Position numbers and translations under genes: made by a program. This document shows positions 8,682-17,837 of a DNA stretch of 64,000 nucleotides, one piece after another. Every line of letters starts with the position of its first letter. The stretch's first letter is position 1. The DNA comes from DIGJ01 sp041821315 (GTDB lineage: Bacteria; Bacillota; Clostridia; Lachnospirales; Lachnospiraceae), in contig JBGUEO010000006.1 of the NCBI GenBank assembly GCA_041821315.1, forward strand, positions 62,001-126,000. The letters are read 5' to 3'. The notes under the pieces are model-generated. The model was given only the letters and a program-made list of their open reading frames with translations. It was not told where the DNA came from and searched no databases.

Positions 8682-9566
8682 CTATTTTAATCGTTTGGCT
8701 CGAATTAAGTTCGAAAATAAATGTGAAATTCCTTTTCTATTTTGTTGCTGCACAATCGTATTGCTGTTTAACATTTGTGCAATTTCAGTAATTGCGATTG
8801 AAGATGGTGCATTCGGATAGCTAAGCGTTACTGGATTTTGTTGAATCACTGCTTTTGAGATGCTATTGTCTTGTGGTATCGTCCCTAAAAACTCTATTCG
8901 TATGTTCAAAAATTTATTTACAACAACACTTAATTTATCAAAGATTTCCTTTCCTTCGATTGCCGTAGCCACCCGATTTGCAATTATTTTTATTATCGTA
9001 TTTTCTGCAAGAAAATCAGCTTTTTTATTTAATGTTTTTAATAGCGCATATGCGTCCGTTATGGAAGTTGGTTCTGGAGTTACAACTAATAATACTTCAT
9101 TACTCGCGGCTACAAATTCCAATACAGAATCCGCAATTCCAGCACCTGTGTCAATAATTACAACATCTACATACTGATCAAGCTCATACAGCGATTGCGA
9201 TAATTTAATAATCTGCTCTTTTGATAAATTCGTAAGTTCTTGAATGCCTGACCCACCCGATATAAAGCCAATGCCTTCTGGCCCTGACGTAATTATTTCT
9301 TTTAAACTTTTACCCTTAAAAATCAAATCAGCTAAATTATATTGTGGTCGTATTCCAAGCATAACTTCGATATTTGCTAAACCAAAGTCTGCATCCATAA
9401 TAACTACCCTCTTGCCCAACTTACGCAATTGGATCGCAAGGTTCACTGAAATACTTGATTTTCCAACCCCGCCTTTTCCACTCGTAACGGTAATTACTCT
9501 TGCTACCGGCTTGGGCTGTAGCGGTTTTGCCTTAATTATATTTCGTAATTGCGTTGCTTGATCCAT
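8682..9566 (-). CDS. flhG: MinD-like ATPase FlhG (FleN/YlxH)
   Basis: FlhG is a ParA/MinD-type ATPase that works with FlhF to set flagellar number and placement and assists C-ring assembly. The deviant Walker A motif is plain (TSGKGGVGKSSISVN near residue 29), with DADFGLANIE and the Walker B-like VVIIDTGAGI. The length of 294 aa matches B. subtilis FlhG (298). An N-terminal extension ATQLRNII resembles the FlhF-activating DQAxxLR segment. It shares one base with flhF (TAATG overlap), implying coupled translation. A C-terminal amphipathic membrane-targeting helix is plausible (SNLIRAKRLK). Confidence 0.95.
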   Translation of the reverse strand: MDQATQLRNIIKAKPLQPKPVARVITVTSGKGGVGKSSISVNLAIQLRKLGKRVVIMDADFGLANIEVMLGIRPQYNLADLIFKGKSLKEIITSGPEGIGFISGGSGIQELTNLSKEQIIKLSQSLYELDQYVDVVIIDTGAGIADSVLEFVAASNEVLLVVTPEPTSITDAYALLKTLNKKADFLAENTIIKIIANRVATAIEGKEIFDKLSVVVNKFLNIRIEFLGTIPQDNSISKAVIQQNPVTLSYPNAPSSIAITEIAQMLNSNTIVQQQNRKGISHLFSNLIRAKRLK

Positions 9567-10780
9567 TAATCGTTGCCTCCCAACAATTTCTTAGCGATGC
9601 TTTGCGCATTTATTTTACCAATGTCATCTGGTACATTTTGCCCCCAAGTCGTGTATGAAAGCGATGCTCCTGTCAGCATTTTTAAATTAAATATATTTCC
9701 AATGCTATCTGTCTCATCTAACTTCGTAAAAATTAAGTTATACTGAACAATTTCTTTATATACTTCAGCGATTTTAATTAGATCCTTATATTTTGTAGTA
9801 GCACTTAACACCAAATATACTTCCTGTTCCTCTTCGGGTAATGCATGAAGCAACTTCACAATATCCTGTTTGTGTTCTTCATTTTGGTGTGACCTTCCAG
9901 CCGTGTCAATTAATACGATATCAAACTGAGAAAAATCTTTTCGTATTCCTCGCATTTCTTCTTCATTATAAACAACCTTTAGCGGTAATCCCAAAATATT
10001 AGCATACGTCTTTAGCTGTTCCACTGCAGCAATACGATAGGTATCCGAAGTAACAAGCCCAACTTTAAGTTTTTGCTTCAGCGTCAAATTGGAAGCTATT
10101 TTAGCAATCGTAGTTGTTTTTCCAACTCCTGTAGGCCCCACAAAGAAGATATATTTTGGTTGTTTTTCATTCGCTTCAATTACTTTTGTCTGTCCAAGCT
10201 TCAAAATGATTTTTTGATAAATACTTGCGAGTACATTATCAACCGAAACATCCTTCTTTATATTTCGCTCAATTTCGCCAATAATTTGATTTGCATATTT
10301 CTCATCCACTTCATTATTAATCAATTGATTGTAGATTAATTGGATGCAAGCAATATTTTTACCATTTTGTTCCACGTCTTCTTCTTTTTTCTCTTCTACT
10401 TTATTTATTTTCATCTGTTGTTCCAGTAATTGTTGTAAATCATTTAGCTTTTGTTCAATCGCAGATTCACTTTGCTTTACTTCAACCTTAATATTTTCTG
10501 TTCCAACCACTTTTGGCACCTCCAGTTGTTTTTCCAAATCTTTTGGAGGTTCACTTTTCTTTAATTTTTGTATTTCTGCTATAATACGATCCTCATTACT
10601 ATAGGATATATTATCATCAACTGCTGCAGTTATCTCCACCGTTTCTTTTTTAAATAATTTGTATAATCCCTTTGGTTTTACGGTTTTAATATTCATAACA
10701 ATTGCTTCTTTACCAAGTTCTTCTCTCGCAAGCATAATTGCCTCGGTTTCTGTACCCGCTTGAAATTTCTTGATTATCAT
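9566..10780 (-). CDS. flhF: Flagellar SRP-like GTPase FlhF
   Basis: FlhF is the third SRP-family GTPase, needed for correct flagellar placement. The N-terminal B domain (1-150) is variable and rich in Glu/Lys. An N domain follows, then the G domain with G1 GPTGVGKTTTIAKIA, the DTYRIAAVEQL motif, G3 DTAGRS and G4 TKLDE. The product is 404 residues, somewhat longer than B. subtilis FlhF (366), mainly in the charged linker. It overlaps flhA and flhG by one base each, making flhA-flhF-flhG a translationally coupled trio. Confidence 0.95.
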   Translation of the reverse strand: MIIKKFQAGTETEAIMLAREELGKEAIVMNIKTVKPKGLYKLFKKETVEITAAVDDNISYSNEDRIIAEIQKLKKSEPPKDLEKQLEVPKVVGTENIKVEVKQSESAIEQKLNDLQQLLEQQMKINKVEEKKEEDVEQNGKNIACIQLIYNQLINNEVDEKYANQIIGEIERNIKKDVSVDNVLASIYQKIILKLGQTKVIEANEKQPKYIFFVGPTGVGKTTTIAKIASNLTLKQKLKVGLVTSDTYRIAAVEQLKTYANILGLPLKVVYNEEEMRGIRKDFSQFDIVLIDTAGRSHQNEEHKQDIVKLLHALPEEEQEVYLVLSATTKYKDLIKIAEVYKEIVQYNLIFTKLDETDSIGNIFNLKMLTGASLSYTTWGQNVPDDIGKINAQSIAKKLLGGND

Positions 10781-12813
10781 TAGACTGTCACCATCCCTAC
10801 TGATTGTAATTCAATATTTGATTCTATCTCATTGTAGGATATTACTATTAAATCCTTAAAATAATCCGACGTTAACTTTTTAAAATACATGCGTACAATG
10901 GGTGAAGTAATTACAATCGGATTTTTGCCTAAATTTTCCAATTTATTTACTTCTTCTTGCACTGAATCAATAATTCCTTGTGTGCGATCGGGATCAAGGT
11001 TAAGATATGCGCCTTGCTCTGTCTGTTTTACAGCTCCCATAATTTCTTGTTCTATCTTTGGATCCAATGTTACTACACTTGTCATCTCATTGGAAGAAAA
11101 ATATCTACTTGATATTGCTCGCTTCAGACTTTGTCTTGCATACTCCGTTAATACATCCGTATCTCTAGTTGTAGGTGCATAGTCTGCTAATGTTTCAAAG
11201 ATTGTAATCAAATCTCGAATAGAAATTCCCTCTCGGAGCAAATTTTGTAACACTTTTTGAATTTCACCAACACTTAATAACTTTGGTACCAATTCACTAA
11301 CTAATGTCTCATTTGCATCTTTAACATTATTAATTAAGTTTTGGATATCCTGACGTGTCATCAGTTCATCTAAATGACTACGAACCACCTCAGTCAAATG
11401 TGTCGCAATAATTGACGGTGGATCTACTACAGTATATCCAAGAGATTCTGCTCTTTCTCTTTGGCTATCGGTAATCCAAATAGCTGGCAGATGAAACGAA
11501 GGTTCAAAGGTTGGAATCCCCGTAATTTCTTCCTCTACATATCCAGGATTCATCGCCATATAATGATCAAATAAAATTTCTCCATCACTTACTGGTACTC
11601 CTTTTATTTTTATAACATATTGATTGGGATTAAGCTGAATATTATCTCTCAAACGAATCATCGGAACGACACAACCTAATTCCAACGCAATCTGTCTTCG
11701 TATCATTACAACACGATCCAATAAATCGCCTCCTTGATTTACATCAGCAAGAGGAATAATCCCATATCCAAATTCAAGTTCAATTGGATCAACCTGTAAT
11801 AGGGATGTCACATTTTCCGGTCGTCTGATTTCTTCCGCTGCTCCTTCTTCTTCATTTGTTTCTGACTCTATTTCATCCACTTCAATTTTTCCTGCAATCA
11901 TTCGCCCTGTTATAATAAAGGCAATTCCATATGCAGCAAATAAAACTGGATTTAATGTGGTAAAAAGTCCAAGAACAATCATAGCTCCACCGACCATATA
12001 TAATACTTTTGGAATGGAAAAAAGTTGTCTTACTAATACATCCCCAATGTCTGCTTCTTTTGATACCTTGGTTACCAAAATACCAGTTGCAAGCGAAATC
12101 ATTAGAGAGGGAATTTGGCTTACCAATCCATCCCCGATTGTTAAAATTGCATACTTTTGCAATGCGGTAGCTGCATCAAATTTTTGATAGAGCATTCCCA
12201 TAGCAAGTCCACCTGCAAAGTTAACAACTGTAATAATCAATCCAGCAGTCGCATCTCCTTTTACATACTTGGTAGCTCCATCCATTGCTCCAAAGAAACT
12301 AGCTTCATCTTGTATTTTTTGACGTCTCTCTCTCGCCTCTATATCCGTAATTGCTCCAGAATTAAGATCGGCATCAATTGCCATCTGCTTACCGGGCATT
12401 GCATCTAAGGTAAATCGTGCAGTAACTTCCGACACACGCTCAGAACCTTTATTAATTACCATAAACTGAACCAAAATTAAAATAATAAAGACAATCCCAC
12501 CAACAATAAGGTTACCACCACCAACAAATTCACCAAATGTCTTTACCACGTTTCCTGGTTCCCCTGTAGTCAAAATTAATTTTGTAGATGATACATTCAG
12601 TGAAATTCTAAAAATTGTAGTAAACAGCAATAACGTTGGAAAACTTGACATCTGTAAGGCTTCTCTTGAAAAAAGTGAGGTAAATAATATAATCATTGCC
12701 GTGGAAATATTCAATGCCAAAAGGATATCCAATAAAAAGCTTGGCATCGGAATAATAAAGAATAAAATTGCAAGCATAAGATAGAGTCCTATAACCGCAT
12801 CTGTTTTTTTCAT
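10780..12813 (-). CDS. flhA: Flagellar export apparatus transmembrane protein FlhA
   Basis: FlhA forms the nonameric export gate ring. About eight transmembrane helices occupy residues 1-310, including the conserved cytoplasmic loop (MPGKQMAIDADLNSG). A soluble domain of about 350 residues docks chaperone-substrate complexes. The upstream in-frame ATG at 12834 overlaps the AGGAGG ribosome binding site, so the start is moved to 12813. This gives 677 residues, the usual length. A TTG one codon earlier (12816) is an alternative. It is preceded by flhB after a 42-nt gap. Confidence 0.96.
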   Translation of the reverse strand: MKKTDAVIGLYLMLAILFFIIPMPSFLLDILLALNISTAMIILFTSLFSREALQMSSFPTLLLFTTIFRISLNVSSTKLILTTGEPGNVVKTFGEFVGGGNLIVGGIVFIILILVQFMVINKGSERVSEVTARFTLDAMPGKQMAIDADLNSGAITDIEARERRQKIQDEASFFGAMDGATKYVKGDATAGLIITVVNFAGGLAMGMLYQKFDAATALQKYAILTIGDGLVSQIPSLMISLATGILVTKVSKEADIGDVLVRQLFSIPKVLYMVGGAMIVLGLFTTLNPVLFAAYGIAFIITGRMIAGKIEVDEIESETNEEEGAAEEIRRPENVTSLLQVDPIELEFGYGIIPLADVNQGGDLLDRVVMIRRQIALELGCVVPMIRLRDNIQLNPNQYVIKIKGVPVSDGEILFDHYMAMNPGYVEEEITGIPTFEPSFHLPAIWITDSQRERAESLGYTVVDPPSIIATHLTEVVRSHLDELMTRQDIQNLINNVKDANETLVSELVPKLLSVGEIQKVLQNLLREGISIRDLITIFETLADYAPTTRDTDVLTEYARQSLKRAISSRYFSSNEMTSVVTLDPKIEQEIMGAVKQTEQGAYLNLDPDRTQGIIDSVQEEVNKLENLGKNPIVITSPIVRMYFKKLTSDYFKDLIVISYNEIESNIELQSVGMVTV

Positions 12814-12855
12814 CAAACTACCAAACCTCCTCATTTATTTTTATTCATTTTAGAA

Positions 12856-13962
12856 TTAAAGTTTCCCTTTTATTCCATACACATAAGCCAAGACTTCTGC
12901 AACCATTTGATATAACTCAGGAGGAATCTCATTACCAATTTCCACGTTATAGTAAAGCATACGCGCAAGCGGTTTATTCTCAACAATTTCTATCCCACTG
13001 TTATTTGCAATCTCTTTAATTTTTTGAGCAATATAATCCGCTCCCTTGGCAACCAAAACTGGAGCTTCTGTATTGCCACGATCATACTTTATTGCAACTG
13101 CAAGGTGCGTTGGATTTGTAATAACCACATCTGCCTCGGGTACATCTTGCATCATACGCCGCTGTGATGCCTCACGCATCTTTTGGCGAATCTTTCCTTT
13201 GATATGAGGATCCCCTTCCGATTGTTTATACTCATCCTTTACTTCCTGTTTACTCATCCTCATATCCTTACTAAATTTATGTTTCTGATACCAAAAATCG
13301 AAAAGAGCTATTGTCAGAAAGAATATACTGATTTTCAATCCTAAGTTAATTACAATACCTCCAATTAAAGAAATCGCATTATTTAGCGAAATTGAATACA
13401 AATTCGATAACATTCCCCATTGATCTTTTAATGCATTATACACTACATATATGATTACTAATAGTTTAGCAATCTGTTTAATCAAATCAATTATTTTATC
13501 CTTAGAAAATAATTTTTTAACCCCAGATATTGGGTTGAATTTATTTAATTTAGGTGCCAATGTTTTAAGGGTCGGTTTCCATTTCACCTGAACCAAGTTT
13601 CCGATAAATGCAATAAGAAATGCGATTAAAAATAAAGGCAATGTAATGATAAAAAATTTTTCAATACATAAGGTCAACAAAGCATGTGCCATGTTCGTAT
13701 TAAATTCATCGGATAACAGTGTAGACATCAGCCCATAAATATCTGAAAACACTTCCAGTAATGCACTTCCTATGGATGAAATAAAAATTTTCAATGTCAG
13801 AAAAAGTCCAATCAACTGCAACGACATAACAAGATCCTGACTTCTTGCCACTTGGCCTTCTTCTCTGGCATGATCTAATTTCTTAGAAGTAGCCTCTTCC
13901 GTTTTTTCTCCTCCAGGTCCTTCTTTTGCAAAGAACTGAAGATTATATTTAAATTTTTGCAT
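12856..13962 (-). CDS. flhB: Flagellar export switch protein FlhB
   Basis: FlhB switches export specificity from rod/hook to filament proteins. Four transmembrane helices (about 30-215) precede a cytoplasmic domain with the autocleavage site NPTH (VVITNPTHLAVAIKYD, near residue 275). The N-terminus QKFKYNLQFFAKEGPGGEKTE is typical of clostridial FlhB. The 368-aa length is normal. It lies between fliR and flhA, the standard order. No strong ribosome binding site is evident, and coupling to fliR (13-nt gap) may help translation. Confidence 0.95.
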   Translation of the reverse strand: MQKFKYNLQFFAKEGPGGEKTEEATSKKLDHAREEGQVARSQDLVMSLQLIGLFLTLKIFISSIGSALLEVFSDIYGLMSTLLSDEFNTNMAHALLTLCIEKFFIITLPLFLIAFLIAFIGNLVQVKWKPTLKTLAPKLNKFNPISGVKKLFSKDKIIDLIKQIAKLLVIIYVVYNALKDQWGMLSNLYSISLNNAISLIGGIVINLGLKISIFFLTIALFDFWYQKHKFSKDMRMSKQEVKDEYKQSEGDPHIKGKIRQKMREASQRRMMQDVPEADVVITNPTHLAVAIKYDRGNTEAPVLVAKGADYIAQKIKEIANNSGIEIVENKPLARMLYYNVEIGNEIPPELYQMVAEVLAYVYGIKGKL

Positions 13963-13975
13963 AATATCAACTACC

Positions 13976-14749
13976 TTACGTTGGAGCCATCGCCCGCATA
14001 ATAAGATTCATCATCATTTTCATCTCTGTAAAAATAAAGTCTGAAACTTGTGGTACCAGTTCAATAATTAATAAAAGAACAACAAAACCAATTATTATTT
14101 TCAGTTGCATCCCAATGACAAACATATTCATCTGAGGTGCCACTTTTGCCATAATACCGAGTATAATATTTATTAATAATGTCGTAGCAAATACTGGTAA
14201 TATAATTCGAAACCCAATTACAAAATAATCAACAATGTAGCGTACCATAATTTCATACATTGACGGCTTAATCACCGCTTTGCCAATCGGTATCAATGTA
14301 AAAGAGTCAAATAAAGCACTTAATATGTAGTAATGCATATTGGTTGCCATTAGCAAAAACATAACTAAGTAGGAATATAAATTGCCCGAAATTGTAGTTT
14401 GTATTTTTGAAACTAGGTCTAATACATTAACCATTGATAATCCAATTTCCATATCGATCAACTGTCCTGAAAAATTAACAATGTAAGAACAAACATTTGC
14501 GGAATATCCAATTAATAACCCAACAATGGCTTCTTTTATTACTAAAATTCCAAACCCTATCGTTCCAGAATAAACAAGAGGTGTATACTCCACCATATTT
14601 GCCATCATAAGTCCTAAAAAAACAGCAATTCCCACCTTAACTTTCCGAGGTACATTTGTCAAATTAAAAAAGGGTGCTGAAAATATAAACGCCGACATTC
14701 GTACGATTATCATCAGATAAAACTCTAAATTTTCAATGGTAAAGCTCAT
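13976..14749 (-). CDS. fliR: Flagellar export apparatus protein FliR
   Basis: FliR is a membrane protein of the type III export gate that assembles with FliP and FliQ into the helical core. The 257-aa product has six or more hydrophobic segments and the family pattern FFNLTNVPRKVKVGIAV near residue 25. An ATG six bases upstream (14755) is part of the GAGGGATG ribosome-binding stretch, so the ATG at 14749 is preferred. It follows fliQ with a 14-nt gap. Confidence 0.94.
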   Translation of the reverse strand: MSFTIENLEFYLMIIVRMSAFIFSAPFFNLTNVPRKVKVGIAVFLGLMMANMVEYTPLVYSGTIGFGILVIKEAIVGLLIGYSANVCSYIVNFSGQLIDMEIGLSMVNVLDLVSKIQTTISGNLYSYLVMFLLMATNMHYYILSALFDSFTLIPIGKAVIKPSMYEIMVRYIVDYFVIGFRIILPVFATTLLINIILGIMAKVAPQMNMFVIGMQLKIIIGFVVLLLIIELVPQVSDFIFTEMKMMMNLIMRAMAPT

Positions 14750-14763
14750 TTGCATCCCTCAAT

Positions 14764-15033
14764 CTATTGAATATATTGTGAAAAATTTTGCACCAGTACT
14801 GTCATAAAATCCGCAATGTTATTCATCATCCAATTTCCTGTTAAAATAATCATCAAAAAAATGGCCAAAAGCTTCGGAAGAAAGGTAAGTGTTTGTTCTT
14901 GGATAGATGTTACCGTTTGGAAAACACTCACAATGAGTCCTACAATAAGAGAAACTACCAACAACGGAGCAGCGCATTTTATAATTAACCAAACCGTTTC
15001 TCTTGCAAGATCAATAATCTGACCTTCTGTCAT
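14764..15033 (-). CDS. fliQ: Flagellar export apparatus protein FliQ
   Basis: This 89-aa two-helix membrane protein of the export gate is the usual length for FliQ. The helices are at about residues 15-40 and 50-72, separated by the conserved polar turn SVFQTVTSIQEQTLTFLPKL. TAGGAGG lies upstream of the ATG. It sits between fliP and fliR, as in nearly all flagellated bacteria. Confidence 0.96.
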   Translation of the reverse strand: MTEGQIIDLARETVWLIIKCAAPLLVVSLIVGLIVSVFQTVTSIQEQTLTFLPKLLAIFLMIILTGNWMMNNIADFMTVLVQNFSQYIQ

Positions 15034-15052
15034 CCGAAATCACCTCCTAATC

Positions 15053-15907
15053 TCAAGTATAAAAAGTTTTTACTAATTCGCCTATTACTAAATTCCAGCC
15101 GTCCGCCATTATAAATAAAAGTATTTTAAAAGGCATGGAAATTGTCGTTGGTGGAAGCATCATCATACCCATTGACATTAAAGTCGAGGCTACTACCATA
15201 TCAATAACAAGGAAGGGTAAATATATTACAAACCCCATGGTAAATGCTTTTCTCAGTTCATTTATCATAAAAGAGGGAATTAGTACGGTTGTTGGAATAT
15301 CATCTTCCTTTTGAACCTGCTCTGTCATATCCGCGATTTCTAAAAATAATTTTATATCCTTCGTGTTTGTTTGTTGATACATAAACTCACGAATTGGTGC
15401 AAGTCCTGCTTCAATTGCCTCTTCCTGCGTAATGGTACCCTCCGATAATGGTTTTATCGCATTATCATTTATTTGAGTAAATACTGGTGACATAATAAAA
15501 AATGTCAAAAACAAAGCAAGCCCAATCAAAACTTGATTAGGTGGGGTTGTTTGGGTTCCTAATGCCGAACGTACAAAATGCAAAACAATCACTATCCTTG
15601 TAAAAGAAGTTACCATTAACAAAATAGATGGTGCAATTGAAAGTATGGTAATCATCATCAAAATCTGCAAGGTAGATGATAAACTTGTGCTTCCAGCATT
15701 CGAAGAAATATTCAATTGAAAATCGTCATTTGCATTATCCGTTGTATTGGTTGGCTCACGCACAGGAATTTCTGTATCTTGTGCCGTAGCATCTGTCTCT
15801 GCTGCAGATACTGGAACATGCCAAATAAAGGTTAATAAACACATCAACACCAGAAGTTCCAAAATTTTAAAGCCTTTTTTCTGCCATCTTTGAATCTGTG
15901 TTTTCAT
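15053..15907 (-). CDS. fliP: Flagellar export apparatus protein FliP
   Basis: FliP forms the pentameric core of the export gate. An N-terminal signal-like hydrophobic segment (about residues 13-33) precedes the Asn/Thr-rich periplasmic stretch. The conserved FliP body follows (SFTRIVIVLHFVRSALGTQ, PPNQVLIGLALFLTFFIM, ending in PFKILLFIMADGWNLVIGEL). An upstream TTG would add three residues, but the ATG at 15907 has a better-placed AAAGG site. The 284-aa length is slightly longer than average because of the N-terminal leader. Confidence 0.95.
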   Translation of the reverse strand: MKTQIQRWQKKGFKILELLVLMCLLTFIWHVPVSAAETDATAQDTEIPVREPTNTTDNANDDFQLNISSNAGSTSLSSTLQILMMITILSIAPSILLMVTSFTRIVIVLHFVRSALGTQTTPPNQVLIGLALFLTFFIMSPVFTQINDNAIKPLSEGTITQEEAIEAGLAPIREFMYQQTNTKDIKLFLEIADMTEQVQKEDDIPTTVLIPSFMINELRKAFTMGFVIYLPFLVIDMVVASTLMSMGMMMLPPTTISMPFKILLFIMADGWNLVIGELVKTFYT

Positions 15908-15944
15908 GATTACCAACCTTTACTCATTCATTTTATCAACTTGT

Positions 15945-16313
15945 TTACTTTTTATGTTTTATTATCTTAGCTAAAACATCTTTGAAATCCATATTTGCAG
16001 TTGCATTGTTTGGACTGAAAGGAGCTATGTTTAATTCATCTTCCGAAAGTTCCGCAAGCATCTCCATATGATCCTTCGAAATACCTAGTGCAATATATTT
16101 TTCGCCAATTTTAACAATCTGAATATACTTGGACTGATTGAGACGAAATGTTTCAATTACTTGAATATTTTTATTCGCTTGTTGTAAAAAATTTGCTTTT
16201 CCGATCCATTTGCTTGTAAAATAAGCAGCAACCAAAATAAGTAAAAAAAGAATAAAAACACCAATCAGATTTAATAAACTTTCTGCTCTAGATATTCCAG
16301 TAGCTATATACAT
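15945..16313 (-). CDS. fliO: Flagellar biosynthetic protein FliO
   Basis: FliO is a small membrane protein that helps FliP assemble. One transmembrane helix (about residues 10-35, LIGVFILFLLILVAAYF) precedes the compact cytoplasmic domain (NIQVIETFRLNQSKYIQIV, then YIALGISKDHMEML), the recognisable FliO pattern. Length 122 aa. It begins 2 nt after cheY and is followed by fliP, the expected position. Confidence 0.92.
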   Translation of the reverse strand: MYIATGISRAESLLNLIGVFILFLLILVAAYFTSKWIGKANFLQQANKNIQVIETFRLNQSKYIQIVKIGEKYIALGISKDHMEMLAELSEDELNIAPFSPNNATANMDFKDVLAKIIKHKK

Positions 16314-16315
16314 AC

Positions 16316-16678
16316 TTAACCCACCGCTTTTTTAACGGCCTCTAAAACTCTATCAGCTTGGAAAGGCTTAACAATAAAATCTTTTGCTCCAGATTGAATG
16401 GATTCGATTACCATAGCTTGTTGCCCCATTGCGGAACACATAATAACATTCGCATTCCCGTCACCCTCTTTAATTTTTTTAAGGGCTTGTATTCCATCCA
16501 TCTCAGGCATTGTGATGTCCATCATCACTAAATCCGGTTTTGTCTCATTATATTTCTCAACCGCCTTTAAACCGTTTTCTGCCTCTCCTACAATGTTATA
16601 GCCATTTTTTGTTAAAATGTCTTTAATCATCATTCTCATAAAAGCTGCATCATCACAAATTAAAATATTCTTTGCCAT
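16316..16678 (-). CDS. cheY: Chemotaxis response regulator CheY
   Basis: CheY-P binds the flagellar switch to control rotation. The 120-residue stand-alone receiver domain has the acidic pair D9-D10, phospho-acceptor D54 (MMDITMPEMDG), the conserved Ser in MCSAMGQ and Lys in FIVKPF. It lies between fliY and fliO, as in B. subtilis, directly next to the gene of its phosphatase/switch partner FliY. AGGAGAGAG precedes the ATG. Confidence 0.97.
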   Translation of the reverse strand: MAKNILICDDAAFMRMMIKDILTKNGYNIVGEAENGLKAVEKYNETKPDLVMMDITMPEMDGIQALKKIKEGDGNANVIMCSAMGQQAMVIESIQSGAKDFIVKPFQADRVLEAVKKAVG

Positions 16679-16701
16679 AAGTCTCTCTCCTATCTTTTTG
16701 T

Positions 16702-17832
16702 TTACCTTACAATTTCGGTAACTCTTATACCAAAACTCTCTTCGATAACAACTACTTCACCTTTTGCTACAAATTTGCCATTTACTAAAACATCAATTGG
16801 TTCACCTGCCAACTTATTTAATTCAATAATAGTACCAGGTGAAAATTCAAGTATTTCTTTAATCGACTTATTGGTTCTACCAAGTTCAACCGTAACTTCA
16901 AGTGGCACATCCATAATTAAGTCAATATTCTCTTGCTGCGTTAGAGGGTTAATTCCACCACTAAAATTTTGGAACTGAACTGGCTGAACATTAACATCCT
17001 TAGGCATCGATTGTCCCATCATCGGCTGCCCTTGCTGTGGCTGTCCTTGCTGTGGTGATACATTCTGCATAGAAGCAGCATATGCTGTCGATTGCTGGTT
17101 CATTTGAGGTTGATTACTAACCGGTGCAATTGGTTCAGCCACTTCATCAATTGATGCTGTATCCCCTGAAAATTTTTTATACAAATCCTTGGCAAAATCA
17201 AAAGGATATAGTTGCATAATCTGACTATCGATTAAATCTCCAATTTCCATTCGAAAAGAAACTTGTACAAATTCCCCTTCTAAAAAAGAAGAAATATCAC
17301 CCTCTAGTGTATCATTAAAGTCAATCAGACTCGCAATTGGTGGGCTAATATCAACCTTTTTTTCTAACATTGAAGATAGTGATGTGGAAGCCGATCCCAT
17401 CATCTGGTTCATTGCCTCACTAATTGCACTTAAATGTAAATCTGTTAATTCATCTGGGACATTTGTCCCATCTCCACCCATCATAAGATCGGTTATAACT
17501 TTAACATCAGATTCCTTTAAAATCAATACATTTTTTCCATCCAAGCCATCTACATATGAAATCTGAACAAACACACAAGGTTTGTCATACTGGCCGGTGA
17601 GTTTTTCTAGTGTTGTATTGGTAACCTGAGGGGTTGTAATTGTAACCTTGTTATTTAGGAGAGTAGACAATGTTGTTGCAGCCGTTCCCATACAAATATT
17701 TGATATTTCTCCGACTGCATCTTTTTCAGCTGCTGAAAGTTCTTCCATTTTACCTGCATTGTCATCAGAAGCACCATCTCCCATACCACTCAAGAGTGCA
17801 TTAATCTCTTCTTGAGATAACATACCATCCAT
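16702..17832 (-). CDS. fliY: Flagellar motor switch phosphatase FliY
   Basis: FliY combines a switch component with CheY-P phosphatase activity. The N-terminal peptide LSQEEINALLSGM is a FliM-like CheY-P binding motif. A CheC-like domain follows (about 30-220) with two E-x-x-N helices (VGEISNICMGTAATTL and ISEAMNQMMGSASTSL; the second has A-M-N). A Gln/Pro-rich linker (about 235-285) contains a 15-nt tandem repeat encoding QQGQP. The C-terminal FliN/SpoA domain (about 295-376) ends with VVVIEESFGIRVTEIV. The length of 376 matches B. subtilis FliY (378). Confidence 0.95.
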   Translation of the reverse strand: MDGMLSQEEINALLSGMGDGASDDNAGKMEELSAAEKDAVGEISNICMGTAATTLSTLLNNKVTITTPQVTNTTLEKLTGQYDKPCVFVQISYVDGLDGKNVLILKESDVKVITDLMMGGDGTNVPDELTDLHLSAISEAMNQMMGSASTSLSSMLEKKVDISPPIASLIDFNDTLEGDISSFLEGEFVQVSFRMEIGDLIDSQIMQLYPFDFAKDLYKKFSGDTASIDEVAEPIAPVSNQPQMNQQSTAYAASMQNVSPQQGQPQQGQPMMGQSMPKDVNVQPVQFQNFSGGINPLTQQENIDLIMDVPLEVTVELGRTNKSIKEILEFSPGTIIELNKLAGEPIDVLVNGKFVAKGEVVVIEESFGIRVTEIVR

Positions 17833-17837
17833 ACCAT

